Of a DNA stretch of 36,253 bases, positions 25,249-32,864 are shown piece after piece. Location: NCBI GenBank assembly GCA_030066455.1, contig JASJBQ010000024.1, forward strand, positions 1-36,253, read 5' to 3'. The position numbers and the translations under genes are program-made. The DNA is from Desulfobacterales bacterium. GTDB lineage: Bacteria; Desulfobacterota; Desulfobacteria; Desulfobacterales; UBA5852. Within the stretch, counting starts at the first letter, position 1. The number at the start of each line of letters is the position of its first letter. Below the pieces are notes generated by a model, which made no database searches, had not been told where the DNA came from, and was given only the letters and a program-made list of their open reading frames with translations.

Positions 25249-25357
25249 GGTCCACCGGGCCTATGGGCGTCTTGAATCGCGACGGGTCTGGCCGTGGCCT
25301 GGCCGACGTCGTCAAACCAAAGCAAGGGGCGGCTTCCGGGGTGCCGTTTTGCCGCCT

Positions 25358-25828
25358 TCAATCCGTCGGGGGCGTCATCAGACCGGCGTAGTAGCCCGGG
25401 TCGGAACCCGGAATCGGCATCGCGGCGACCGTGCGCCGGAAAAATGCTTCCGACTGGACCCAGCCCACGACGGCGTAGGCATAGCCGGCGGCGTACATGG
25501 CTTCCAGGGCGGCCAGCAGCAGAGCCCGGCCGAGTCCCCGGCGTTGAAGGGACGGCGCCACCCCGATGGGGCCCAGCATCCCGCGGGCGGTGGCGTCGTA
25601 GACGCAGAAACCGGCCAGATCCTTATCCTGCCGGGCGATGAAACAGCTCACGGGCAGCCGCCCGAAGGCGGCCTCGCATTCGGCGGCCCATCCGGCCCCG
25701 AACGTTTGGCGCACCCAGGGCGCCACGACGCCCCGCTCGGGAGCCAGGGCGCGGCGTACCACCGCATCCGCGGGCCGTCGCTGGTCGCGGTCCGGCAGAT
25801 CGTAGAGTTTGACGAGCATGTCGGTCAT
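25358..25828 (-). CDS. GNAT family N-acetyltransferase
   Basis: This 156-residue predicted acetyl-CoA-dependent N-acetyltransferase contains motif A: LGPIGVAPSLQRRGLGRALL, where QRRGLGRA is the pyrophosphate-binding loop, followed by LLAALEAMYAAGYAYAVVGW. The C-terminus is PGSDPGYYAGLM. The acceptor is not predictable. It lies 28 bases after the unknown 96-residue gene and 109 bases before the cupin gene on the same strand. An alternative ATG at 25819 is possible; neither has a strong ribosome-binding site. Confidence 0.82.
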   Translation of the reverse strand: MTDMLVKLYDLPDRDQRRPADAVVRRALAPERGVVAPWVRQTFGAGWAAECEAAFGRLPVSCFIARQDKDLAGFCVYDATARGMLGPIGVAPSLQRRGLGRALLLAALEAMYAAGYAYAVVGWVQSEAFFRRTVAAMPIPGSDPGYYAGLMTPPTD

Positions 25829-25856
25829 ATCGGCCGATCGCTTTCACGGCTGACGG

Positions 25857-26147
25857 TCAGTGGTACTGCTCGTTGGTAAAGGCCCGCGAAGCACGCGCCA
25901 TATAGTCTTCCATGGAATCGAAGATGAAGTACTGCTGAACGCTGTCCCAGGCCAGGGCCGTGCGTACGCCGGCCACCCAATCGTTGGCGGAGGCCCCCTC
26001 GGCAAAATCGCCGATCAGAAAAGCCCGGCCGCCCTGCACCTCGAAAACGGCGTGTTCCAGCAAAACGCCGTCGTCGGGCGAACGGCCCATGAGGTAGATC
26101 AGGACGATCTTGTCGCTGAAATCGGGAAAGGGCAGCATGGTTTCCAT
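25857..26147 (-). CDS. Hypothetical 96-residue cytoplasmic protein
   Basis: I do not recognise this protein. It reads METMLPFPDFSDKIVLIYLM at the start and has an alternating hydrophobic pattern (DGVLLEHAVFEVQGGRAFLI) suggesting a small beta/alpha domain. An aromatic C-terminal part follows (VQQYFIFDSMEDYMAR). There is no signal peptide or membrane segment. AGGAG lies five bases upstream of the ATG, supporting a real gene. It is first in the row of minus-strand genes that continues with GNAT, cupin and membrane acyltransferase genes. Confidence 0.65.
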   Translation of the reverse strand: METMLPFPDFSDKIVLIYLMGRSPDDGVLLEHAVFEVQGGRAFLIGDFAEGASANDWVAGVRTALAWDSVQQYFIFDSMEDYMARASRAFTNEQYH

Positions 26148-26938
26148 AGGGGCTCCTGGAATGGCGGTTTGCGGCCGGCCCTAAAAGTACGCGGGAGGCG
26201 GTTTGATACCCGGACCTTATGCCATCCCTGCGCCGAAGTCCAGAGGGATCGGCCCGGCCGGCCGCCTCCCCGGGCCATGGCCTTCACCGGCGGTCGGCAC
26301 CGTAACGGATGAAGACCGCCACCCCATTGCCAGGCGGCATCCGGTTCGTTTGGAGCGGTAATCCTGCCGGAACGGCCTGCTTTTAGGGTTGTCATTGCCG
26401 CGGGTTGGTCTTAAGATGTTGACGTTTGCAGCCGCCGGCAGCGGCGCACCATAGCGCTTACCCCGACCGACAATCTCTTCGGTACGCGGCATCCGGCCCC
26501 GGACGGATCGCGACCTGCATTTAAAGGTTGGCGATGCCGCCTCATCGGTGCCGACCCCGATCTTCCGCAACCCGGATGCCGAATCGCTCCCTGACCGGTA
26601 CGAGGCCCATAGATCGTTCCCGGTGGACGCGCGCGCACGAATACGCTCATCGCCGAAGCCCTGAAGCCGATCGCTGTCTCGGTGACTGGCAGCCCGCCGC
26701 TGCTCGAAAAAGTGTACCCAGAGGAGCTAAAGACATTCCTGCGACGAGAACATGCCACCGCCGGCACCGGTGGCCGCGACACCGTTGCGGGCCCTGAACC
26801 CGCAGTCGGCGGCGCGCTTCGGGGCACCCCCGACGGCCGAGCATACCGAGTTGCGCGGGTGGCCCCCGGCGCGGTCGAGAGGGCAGTGTCGGCGCACACG
26901 ACTCAAAAAGCCTCGTTCCCCTGAAAGGAGGGATTCCT
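26148..26938. other. 791-base stretch without a convincing gene
   Basis: Several open frames exist on both strands, but none has a good ribosome-binding site, a recognisable domain or normal composition. The most protein-like run is on the plus strand near 26642-26745 (TNTLIAEALKPIAVSVTGS, then PPLLEKVYPEELKTFLRRE), entered only after an in-frame TAG and without a good start. It could be a decayed gene. The last 15 bases contain the AAAGGAGGG ribosome-binding site of the MBL-fold gene. Confidence 0.5.
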
Positions 26939-27625
26939 ATGAGTCTTAAAATCACCTGGTACAGCCATGCCTGCCTGATGATCGACACCGGCGATGCCAA
27001 ACTGATCGTGGACCCCTTTCTGACCGGCAATCCGTTGGCCCCGGTCCCGGCCGACGAGGTGAATGCGGATTACATCCTGGTCTCCCACGGCCACGGCGAC
27101 CACGTGGGCGATACGGTCGCCATCGCCAAACGCACCGGGGCGACGGTCATATCGAATTTCGAAATCCACAATTGGCTGGTGGGCCAGGGGCTGGAAAAGG
27201 TGCATCCCCAGCACATCGGCGGCGGTTTCGACTTTCCTTGGGGGCGGGTCAAACTGACCATCGCCCACCACGGCTCCTCGCTGCCGGACGGCTCTTACGG
27301 CGGCAACCCCTGTGGTTTTCTCTTCTACATCCAGGGGTGCAAGATCTATCATGCCTGCGACACGGGTCTGTTCTACGACATGAAGCTGATCGGGGAAGAA
27401 GGCATCGACCTGGCCGTGCTGCCCATTGGCGATAACTTCACCATGGGGCCCGATGACAGCCTGCGGGCCGTCCAGCTCATCGCTCCCCGCCAGGTGCTGC
27501 CCATCCATTATGATACCTTCGATGTCATTCAGCAGGATGCGGCGGCCTGGAAGACGCGCGTCGAAGATGAAACGACGGCCCGGGTGGCGCTTCTCAAACC
27601 CGGCGAGACGCTCGATCTTGCGTAA
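26939..27625 (+). CDS. UPF0173-type metal-dependent hydrolase, MBL fold
   Basis: This 228-residue metallo-beta-lactamase-fold protein begins ITWYSHACLMIDTGDAKLIV, the characteristic opening of the UPF0173/YtkL group. The metal motif is LVSHGHGDHVGD (H-x-H-x-D-H). Further ligands are in TIAHHGSSLPDG, YHACDTGLF and VLPIHYDTFD. Such proteins are predicted hydrolases of unknown substrate, related to UlaG. An ideal AAAGGAGGG precedes the ATG by six bases. fabH follows 221 bases later on the same strand. Confidence 0.9.
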   Translation: MSLKITWYSHACLMIDTGDAKLIVDPFLTGNPLAPVPADEVNADYILVSHGHGDHVGDTVAIAKRTGATVISNFEIHNWLVGQGLEKVHPQHIGGGFDFPWGRVKLTIAHHGSSLPDGSYGGNPCGFLFYIQGCKIYHACDTGLFYDMKLIGEEGIDLAVLPIGDNFTMGPDDSLRAVQLIAPRQVLPIHYDTFDVIQQDAAAWKTRVEDETTARVALLKPGETLDLA

Positions 27626-27846
27626 AGGGCGGTCTGCCGACGGCGCAGAACAGCATCTTGATATTTGACCGGCCTTCTGGTTTATAGGGTCGAGGTGCAT
27701 CGGACGCCTGACTCGTCCCTTCGGGATCATTGTGTTTTTGCCCCGAGGACCGGATGGGGGCGTGCCGGGCGGTTTGCGGCCAACGACTACGCGGCGCAAC
27801 CCACCCGCAACCGCGAAAAGCAATTACGGAAAGGACGGATCTGCCC

Positions 27847-28848
27847 ATGGGAACGACGACGGCGGCCATTACGGGGATTCACGCCTGGGTGCCGGATTAC
27901 GTGCTGACCAATGCCGAACTGGCCACCATGGTGGATACGAGCGACGATTGGATCACCACCCGCACGGGCATCAAGGAGCGGCGCATCCTCAAGGGTGTGG
28001 ACCAGGGCACTTCCGTCATTGGCATCGAAGCCGTTAAAGGACTTCTGACCAAAACCGACACCGATCCCGCAGAGATCGATCTGCTGATCTGCGCCACCAC
28101 CACCCCGGACATGCTGTTCCCGGCCACGGGCAATATCATCGCCAACGCCGTGGGCGCTGCCAATGCCTTCAGCTACGATCTACAGGCTGGATGCTCCGGT
28201 TTTCTCTTCGCCTTGACCACCGCGGCGCAGTTTATCGTTACGGGCCACTGTCGCAAGGTGGTCGTGGTGGGGGCGGACAAGATGTCTTCCATCATCGACT
28301 ATCAGGACCGTGCCACCTGCATCATCTTCGGCGACGGCGGCGGCGCGGTTTTGCTCGAGCCTTCGGGAGAGGACCTGGGGGTGCGGGACGCCCTGCTGCG
28401 CTCGGACGGCTCCGGCGAGCCCTATCTCCACATGAAGGCTGGCGGCAGCCGGCGCCCGTCCAGTCTGACCACCGTCGAGGCCCGCGAGCACTACGTCCAC
28501 CAGGAGGGCTCCACCGTTTTCAAGTTTGCGGTGAAGAACATGGCCCAGGTGGCTTACGAAATCATGACCCGCAACGGACTGGGCGCCGAGGACGTGGCTT
28601 ATCTGGTGCCCCACCAGGCCAACAAGCGCATCATCGACGCCACGGCCGAGAAGATGGGCATCGGCCCGGAAAAGGTCATGCTCAACATTCAAAGGTACGG
28701 CAATACCACCAGCGGCACGATACCCCTTTGTTTGCACGATTATGAGAGACAACTCGGCCGCGGCGACCACCTCGTTCTGGCGGCCTTCGGGGCCGGTTTT
28801 ACCTGGGGGGCCGTTTATCTGCGCTGGGCCTACGATGCGGCCCCTTGA
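27847..28848 (+). CDS. fabH: 3-oxoacyl-ACP synthase III (KAS III)
   Basis: This 333-residue condensing enzyme would start fatty-acid synthesis by joining an acyl-CoA primer to malonyl-ACP. The catalytic triad is complete: Cys116 in LQAGCSGF, His256 in VPHQANKR and Asn286 in YGNTTSGT. DDWITTRTGIKERR is the usual N-terminal signature. The ATG at 27847 is chosen because it aligns with the family start; an ATG at 27730 would add 39 unrelated residues. AAGGA is 11 bases upstream. No other fab genes are nearby, so it may prime a specialised chain rather than bulk synthesis; that is inference. Confidence 0.93.
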   Translation: MGTTTAAITGIHAWVPDYVLTNAELATMVDTSDDWITTRTGIKERRILKGVDQGTSVIGIEAVKGLLTKTDTDPAEIDLLICATTTPDMLFPATGNIIANAVGAANAFSYDLQAGCSGFLFALTTAAQFIVTGHCRKVVVVGADKMSSIIDYQDRATCIIFGDGGGAVLLEPSGEDLGVRDALLRSDGSGEPYLHMKAGGSRRPSSLTTVEAREHYVHQEGSTVFKFAVKNMAQVAYEIMTRNGLGAEDVAYLVPHQANKRIIDATAEKMGIGPEKVMLNIQRYGNTTSGTIPLCLHDYERQLGRGDHLVLAAFGAGFTWGAVYLRWAYDAAP

Positions 28849-29041
28849 CGTGGCTTGGCCATGCGTGTGGATTCGAACTGGATGGAGAGGGGTTGCTGCT
28901 CGGCGACGGGCGGACACGTTTCGAAACGCGCGCGTGCCTCAGGGCCGCGCCCCGGCTGACGCGCCGATCGCCCGCACCCGGGCGGCGCTGCTGCAGGGCG
29001 GTCGCGGCGCAAGACCCGTCCGGGGATTTGAATCGCCCGGT
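28849..29041. other. Gap after fabH with possible gene remnant
   Basis: A plus-strand frame beginning at 28845 reads TWLGHACGFELDGEGLLLGD and then GRTRFETRACLRA. This faintly recalls the GLLLGDGxFETxRA opening of class IV aminotransferases/PabC, but with an insertion and no continuation. It is either chance or a short decayed fragment. Confidence 0.2.
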
Positions 29042-29335
29042 CTACAAATCACTACGGGCAACTGCATGCACCTGGGAATCCCGACCCAGCCGCAATGTGA
29101 TGCGGTCGCCGACCATCAGGTCCTTGAGCCTCTCGGGATCGATGCCATAGATCACGATGACCGTCCCCTGGCTCTGGCTCAGGAGCAGATCGCCGGTGAT
29201 CGGGCTGATGGTCAGAATGGTTCCTTCGACCAGACGGTCCGGAGGATCATCGGCCGGCACCGGCCCGGCGGCGCTCGCCCCTGAAGCGATCAATAATATG
29301 ACGACCGTCCAGATGGGGATTCTCAGCCTTTTCAT
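29042..29335 (-). CDS. Small exported protein, OB-like
   Basis: This 97-residue product has a signal peptide (MKRLRIPIWTVVILLIASG, cleavage near SAA) and a compact beta-rich domain (VEGTILTISPITGDLLLSQS, then VIVIYGIDPERLKDLMVGDR). It has no cysteines. The ATG at 29335 is chosen because GGAGGG lies six bases upstream and a signal peptide starts there. The first part overlaps the end of the response-regulator frame by 89 bases. The layout resembles the exported protein at 30520, but I cannot name a family. Confidence 0.7.
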   Translation of the reverse strand: MKRLRIPIWTVVILLIASGASAAGPVPADDPPDRLVEGTILTISPITGDLLLSQSQGTVIVIYGIDPERLKDLMVGDRITLRLGRDSQVHAVARSDL

Positions 29336-29804
29336 GGATACCCTCCACTTTAAATTTGGCCCGATGCAATGATTCCCGGAAGCGCCGCGTCCTGGCCGTT
29401 GCGGCCCCGCAGGGTGCGGGGCGTTTTCCGGGCGGGCGGACATCGAGCTGGGCCACGTCCTGAACGGCCCGCATGAGGGCTGCGCGCGTAAACGGTTTGT
29501 AGAGCACCCCCACCGGATGGCAGCGGCGTTCCATTTTGAGGCTGGCCAAATAGGGTCCCGGATTGCCGGTCATGTAGAGCGTTCGCACCATGGGGGCGTG
29601 GCGCCTGATGGCGTGCACCATCGCGATCCCGTCCTGCCAGGGCATTTCGATATCGGTTACCACCAGGTCCGGGCGCACGTTGAGGAATTGATTGTACCCG
29701 AGGACACCGTTGCTGGCGATGAAAACCTCGTGGTTTTCCTTAGATAGAATGGTTTCGATGACGGAGAGAATGACGGTGTTGTCGTCCACGATCAGAATCT
29801 TCAT
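29247..29804 (-). CDS. Single-domain CheY-like response regulator with atypical tail
   Basis: The 185-residue product starts with a standard receiver: KILIVDDN (acidic pocket Asp7, Asp8), DLVVTDIEMP (phosphorylated Asp51), LYMTGN (Thr switch) and VLYKPF (conserved Lys). The receiver ends near residue 125. The remaining about 60 residues (PPGKRPAPCGAATARTRRF onward) are Arg/Pro-rich, not domain-like, and are read out of frame through the ribosome-binding site and signal peptide of the downstream small exported gene. The original stop codon may have been lost by mutation or frameshift. AAGGAG precedes the ATG. The cognate kinase is not adjacent. Confidence 0.85.
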   Translation of the reverse strand: MKILIVDDNTVILSVIETILSKENHEVFIASNGVLGYNQFLNVRPDLVVTDIEMPWQDGIAMVHAIRRHAPMVRTLYMTGNPGPYLASLKMERRCHPVGVLYKPFTRAALMRAVQDVAQLDVRPPGKRPAPCGAATARTRRFRESLHRAKFKVEGIHEKAENPHLDGRHIIDRFRGERRRAGAGR

Positions 29805-30030
29805 ACCGGGCTCCTTTCGAGCTGACGAAAAGGTTGGCCGTTCCCTGTCCTTACGGTTTATTCAGGCAGCAACAAACGTGCCGAATTATTAACAACTTGT
29901 TATTATTAGAAAAATTATATTTTGCCGCAACGGCAGGGTATCCTTGCTGACGGAATTGGCCTGCAGATACGGGTAAGATCATCAGGGGAAACAGATCATA
30001 ACAATTTGATTTTAAATGAAAAATAAGGAT

Positions 30031-30050
30031 ATGCAGGCCGTTTCCTGCAT
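30031..30050. promoter_or_regulatory. Perfect dyad, possible enhancer site
   Basis: ATGCAGG-CCGTTT-CCTGCAT is a perfect 7-bp inverted repeat with a six-base spacer, about 330 bp upstream of the sigma-54 promoter at 30380. The position would suit an NtrC-type activator site, but no matching second site was found. Confidence 0.3.
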
Positions 30051-30379
30051 GGGGTGTATCGTATTGGGCACACCTCACGCCAAAGCGGTTCGCCTCCCCG
30101 TCGTCGGCGGGGATGGCGTCAAACCGGCCAATCGTCGACCATGGGGTGTCCATCTTAAACTTCAATCCATATCGGCGGGTTGCATCTGCCCCCGCGGAAG
30201 CCGCCGACATCACACCGGAGCGCCCGGTCGTCGTCGTCCGTTTGTCATCCGGTGCGAAAAGGCGATGCGCTGCGTCAATGATACTGTAGGTCCCCGCCTT
30301 CAGTGCTCCAAGCCTTCCGAAAAACCAGCAATCGCAGAATATCGATTGAATACAGAATGATATGTTGTTTTAGCGCCCT

Positions 30380-30395
30380 TGGCACCCTCCTTGCT
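30380..30395 (+). promoter_or_regulatory. Sigma-54 promoter
   Basis: TGGCAC-CCTCC-TTGCT matches the -24/-12 consensus (TGGCAC-N5-TTGCW) completely, with GG and GC ten bases apart. It lies 125 bases before the small exported gene at 30520 on the same strand, and within 2 kb of a sigma-54-dependent activator gene. Confidence 0.75.
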
Positions 30396-30519
30396 TTGGT
30401 CTCCTGGCATTCATGGCGGGACATTTGTAGGGGGCTGTTCGGATCATCCCGGGAAGCGAGCAGCCCGCGGTACGGTCCCGTCGGTACGCCAGATACCGTA
30501 AAATGCAAAGGAGGTTGTC

Positions 30520-30819
30520 ATGGGTAATTTCATGAAAGCACTGGTGGTTTTTTTGACATTGGCCACGGTGGCGGCATGGTCCGTCTGGGCCGGCGACCAG
30601 GTCACTCAGGGAGAGGCTGTTGAAGTCACCGGTACCTTGCTCGAAAATGGTCAGTTGCAGGACGATCAAGGCGATACGCACATGCTCGCCAAGGATAAAG
30701 AAACGATGGCATTGATGAGCCACGTGGGCGCCAAAGTTCAGATCAAAGGGACGCTCATCGAGCAGCCACAGGGTGAACGGGTCATCAAAATCAAATCCTA
30801 CCAGGTGGTACAACCTTAA
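30520..30819 (+). CDS. Small exported protein under sigma-54 promoter
   Basis: This 99-residue product has a signal peptide (MKALVVFLTLATVAAWSVWA, cleavage near WAG) followed by a small beta-rich domain (AVEVTGTLLENGQLQDDQGD, then VGAKVQIKGTLIEQPQGERV) suggestive of an OB-type barrel. It has no cysteines. An ideal AAGGAGG precedes the ATG. A sigma-54 promoter lies upstream and a strong hairpin terminator downstream, so it appears to be a single-gene unit induced under particular conditions, plausibly by the adjacent NtrC-type regulator. The family and function are not recognised. Confidence 0.8.
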   Translation: MGNFMKALVVFLTLATVAAWSVWAGDQVTQGEAVEVTGTLLENGQLQDDQGDTHMLAKDKETMALMSHVGAKVQIKGTLIEQPQGERVIKIKSYQVVQP

Positions 30820-30844
30820 CCACCCGCCCATCCGGGTAACACCC

Positions 30845-30889
30845 GCGAACGGGGGCCGGAGCCGTGAAGACGGTCCGACCCCCGCTCGC
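30845..30889. terminator. Bidirectional hairpin terminator
   Basis: A 16-bp stem (30845-30860 with 30874-30889, two G-U-type positions), capped by an inner CCGT/ACGG helix, lies between the convergent small exported gene and the NtrC-type regulator gene. No long T-run follows on the plus strand. Confidence 0.65.
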
Positions 30890-30896
30890 TAGCATT

Positions 30897-32303
30897 TCAG
30901 CTTTCACGAAAATTTTTGGGATCGAGACCGTGTTTTTTGAGCAAGCTGTAAAAATCGGCCCGATACTTGCCCGCCATTTTGGACGCTTGGCTGATATTGC
31001 CACGGGTCGATTCCAACAGCTTGGACAGGTAGTTGCGTTCAAAGTCCGCCTTGGCATCCTTGAGCGGCAGGACCGTTTTCCCGGCCGGCGCCTGAAAGGG
31101 GTTGCGCAAGATGGTTTGGCCTCGAATCAATGTGCTATCGGACAGGGCGACAGCGCACTCGATCGTATTCTCCAGTTCGCGCACGTTGCCGGGCCAGGCA
31201 TAAGTCATCAGTTTGCGCATGGCCGCCGCCGAAAAGTCCGTGATGTCTTTGGACATGAGTCGGGCATACTTCTCTAAAAAATGCTTGGCCAATAGCGGTA
31301 TGTCTTCCCGGCGTTCCTGAAGGGTGGGCAGTTTGATCGGAATGACGTGGATGCGGTAGAAGAGGTCCTCACGGAAAGCCCCTTTCTGAATTTCGGCTTC
31401 CAGGTGTTTGTTGGAGGCCGCGATGATCCGGATATCCACGCTGACTGTCGTGCGGCCGCCTACGGGGAAAAAAGCCCGCTCCTCCAAGGCTCTTAGAAGC
31501 TTCACCTGCATGCTCAGCGGCATCTCCGAGATTTCATCCAAAAAGAAGGTGCCGCCGTGGGCCTCTGCCATCAGGCCCTTGCGGTTGCGGTCGGCACCGG
31601 TGAAGGCTCCTTTTTCGTAACCGAACAGTTCGCTCTCGAGCAGGGTCTCGGGTATGGCGGCACAGTTGATGGCCACGAAGGGACCTTCGCAGCGGGGACT
31701 GCACATGTGCAGGGTTTTAGCGATCAGTTCCTTCCCCGTCCCGCTCCTACCCTCGATGTAGACGCTCGATTCAGATTGTGCGGCCTGGGATACCTGGGCC
31801 AGTACGCCCTGAATGGCGGCACTGCGGCCGATGATGTTTTCAAAACGGAAGGTGTCTTTGACCATGCTGCGCAGGCGCTGAACCTCGCGGGACAGACGCT
31901 GCTGTTCCAGGGCTTTTTCGACCTGAACCAGAAGCTCACGGCCCTCGAACGGTTTGGTCAGGTAACCGAAAGCCCCCCGGCGCATGGCGTCGACCGCGGT
32001 TTGGATCGTGCCGTAGGCCGTCAGGATGATGACCGGCAGGCCGGGATGGACGGCATGCACGGCTTCCATCAGTTCGATGCCGTCGGTATCCTTGAGCTTG
32101 AGGTCCAACAGAACGAGATCAAAGGCGTGCGCTTTCAAAAGGCGTTCCACGTCGGCGGCGTCCGCAGCCGTGGACACGGTATAGCCTCCCGAGAGCAGCC
32201 GCATCTCGAGGACCTGAAGGATGTTCGGATCGTCGTCGACCGCTAGGATATGATGTTGTGGGCTGGTTTTCTGCGATTGGTTACCACGATCTTTATTTGT
32301 CAT
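30897..32303 (-). CDS. NtrC-family sigma-54-dependent response regulator, QseF/GlrR-like
   Basis: This 468-residue activator has a receiver (ILAVDDDPN, phosphorylated Asp67 in LLDLKL, LTKPF), then an AAA+ domain with Walker A EGRSGTGKE near 183-191. The sigma-54-contact loop GAFTGA is intact at 232-237, and GGTFFLDEISEMP is the Walker B. The C-terminal Fis-type helix-turn-helix is FERNYLSKLLESTRGNISQA. Kinase, lipoprotein and regulator genes run in the same order as qseE-qseG-qseF (glrK-qseG-glrR) of enterobacteria. AAGGA precedes the ATG. It would be expected to activate sigma-54 promoters, such as the one at 30380. Confidence 0.9.
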   Translation of the reverse strand: MTNKDRGNQSQKTSPQHHILAVDDDPNILQVLEMRLLSGGYTVSTAADAADVERLLKAHAFDLVLLDLKLKDTDGIELMEAVHAVHPGLPVIILTAYGTIQTAVDAMRRGAFGYLTKPFEGRELLVQVEKALEQQRLSREVQRLRSMVKDTFRFENIIGRSAAIQGVLAQVSQAAQSESSVYIEGRSGTGKELIAKTLHMCSPRCEGPFVAINCAAIPETLLESELFGYEKGAFTGADRNRKGLMAEAHGGTFFLDEISEMPLSMQVKLLRALEERAFFPVGGRTTVSVDIRIIAASNKHLEAEIQKGAFREDLFYRIHVIPIKLPTLQERREDIPLLAKHFLEKYARLMSKDITDFSAAAMRKLMTYAWPGNVRELENTIECAVALSDSTLIRGQTILRNPFQAPAGKTVLPLKDAKADFERNYLSKLLESTRGNISQASKMAGKYRADFYSLLKKHGLDPKNFRES

Positions 32304-32339
32304 CTTGGTCCTTCGGCGTTGAAACGGCCATTGGGTTTT

Positions 32340-32864
32340 TTACTCCAAAGAAAGATCGACGGCCTTGAGGCGCTCCAGGCGTTTTTTCAGGCGGCGCAGA
32401 TCCGCCTTGTGGGCCTCGATTTCTTGCTGCAGGCGGTCGTTATCGTTTTGCAGCTGTCCAAGCGCTTCCACTTGGGTATCGACTTCGTCCAGCAGGCCGA
32501 TCCAAACGGCGGCGTCGGTCGCCAGGGGCGATGCGGGATGCACTTCCATGACCCGCTGAAAGTAATCCCGGGCCACCGTGAGATTGCAGGCCGGATTGCG
32601 GGCGTCGGCGGCCACCATTCCGGTTAGATACAGTATGCGGGGTTCGACGGGGCCAGCGATCCGATCCCGGGCCGGTGCCAAAAGCTCTTCGGCGCAGGCG
32701 AAATCCTGCTGCCGCCGGCAGGCCTCCACCTGCTGAAGAAGGCTTTCGATGGGCGTTATCCGCGTCTGATCATGGCAGCAGCCGCCGATCAGCAAGAACG
32801 CTGTCAAGCCAAGGGCAAGGTGAAGCAGAAAACGCTGCCCTGTCCCAGCCGGCTCTCGGCCCAT
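32340..32864 (-). CDS. QseG-like outer-membrane lipoprotein
   Basis: This 174-residue lipoprotein has a signal peptide with lipobox LLIGGC near residue 29. Helical repeats rich in Cys/Gln follow (LLQQVEACRRQQDFACAEEL), then a TPR-like middle part and a C-terminal coiled coil (LQQEIEAHKADLRRLKKRLE). In enterobacteria QseG sits between the kinase and regulator genes and activates the kinase from the outer membrane. The position, lipobox and size class fit. The ATG at 32864 lies inside the end of the kinase gene (61-base overlap) and has AGGAA upstream. Sequence similarity to QseG is architectural, not proven. Confidence 0.7.
   Translation of the reverse strand: MGREPAGTGQRFLLHLALGLTAFLLIGGCCHDQTRITPIESLLQQVEACRRQQDFACAEELLAPARDRIAGPVEPRILYLTGMVAADARNPACNLTVARDYFQRVMEVHPASPLATDAAVWIGLLDEVDTQVEALGQLQNDNDRLQQEIEAHKADLRRLKKRLERLKAVDLSLE

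Larger units (their letters stand above)
29805..30519. other. 715-base regulatory/intergenic region
   Basis: No convincing gene is present. An AT-rich pocket (about 29880-30025) contrasts with the GC-rich surroundings and includes the palindrome TAACAA-C-TTGTTA (29890-29902). A 7-bp dyad, a GGTGT/ACACC repeat (30053-30057 and 30070-30074) and a sigma-54 promoter follow. Open frames at 30016-30360 (plus) and 29851-30213 (minus) lack ribosome-binding sites and domains. Confidence 0.5.

Noticed and set aside
26682..26924. 80-codon plus-strand frame before the MBL-fold gene
   Set aside because: It has a GTG-type start without ribosome-binding site and Ala/Gly/Arg-rich shadow-like composition in its second half.
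30016..30360. 114-codon plus-strand frame, and the overlapping minus-strand frame 29851-30213
   Set aside because: No ribosome-binding site, no domain, low-complexity Arg/Gly content, and overlap with probable regulatory sequence.
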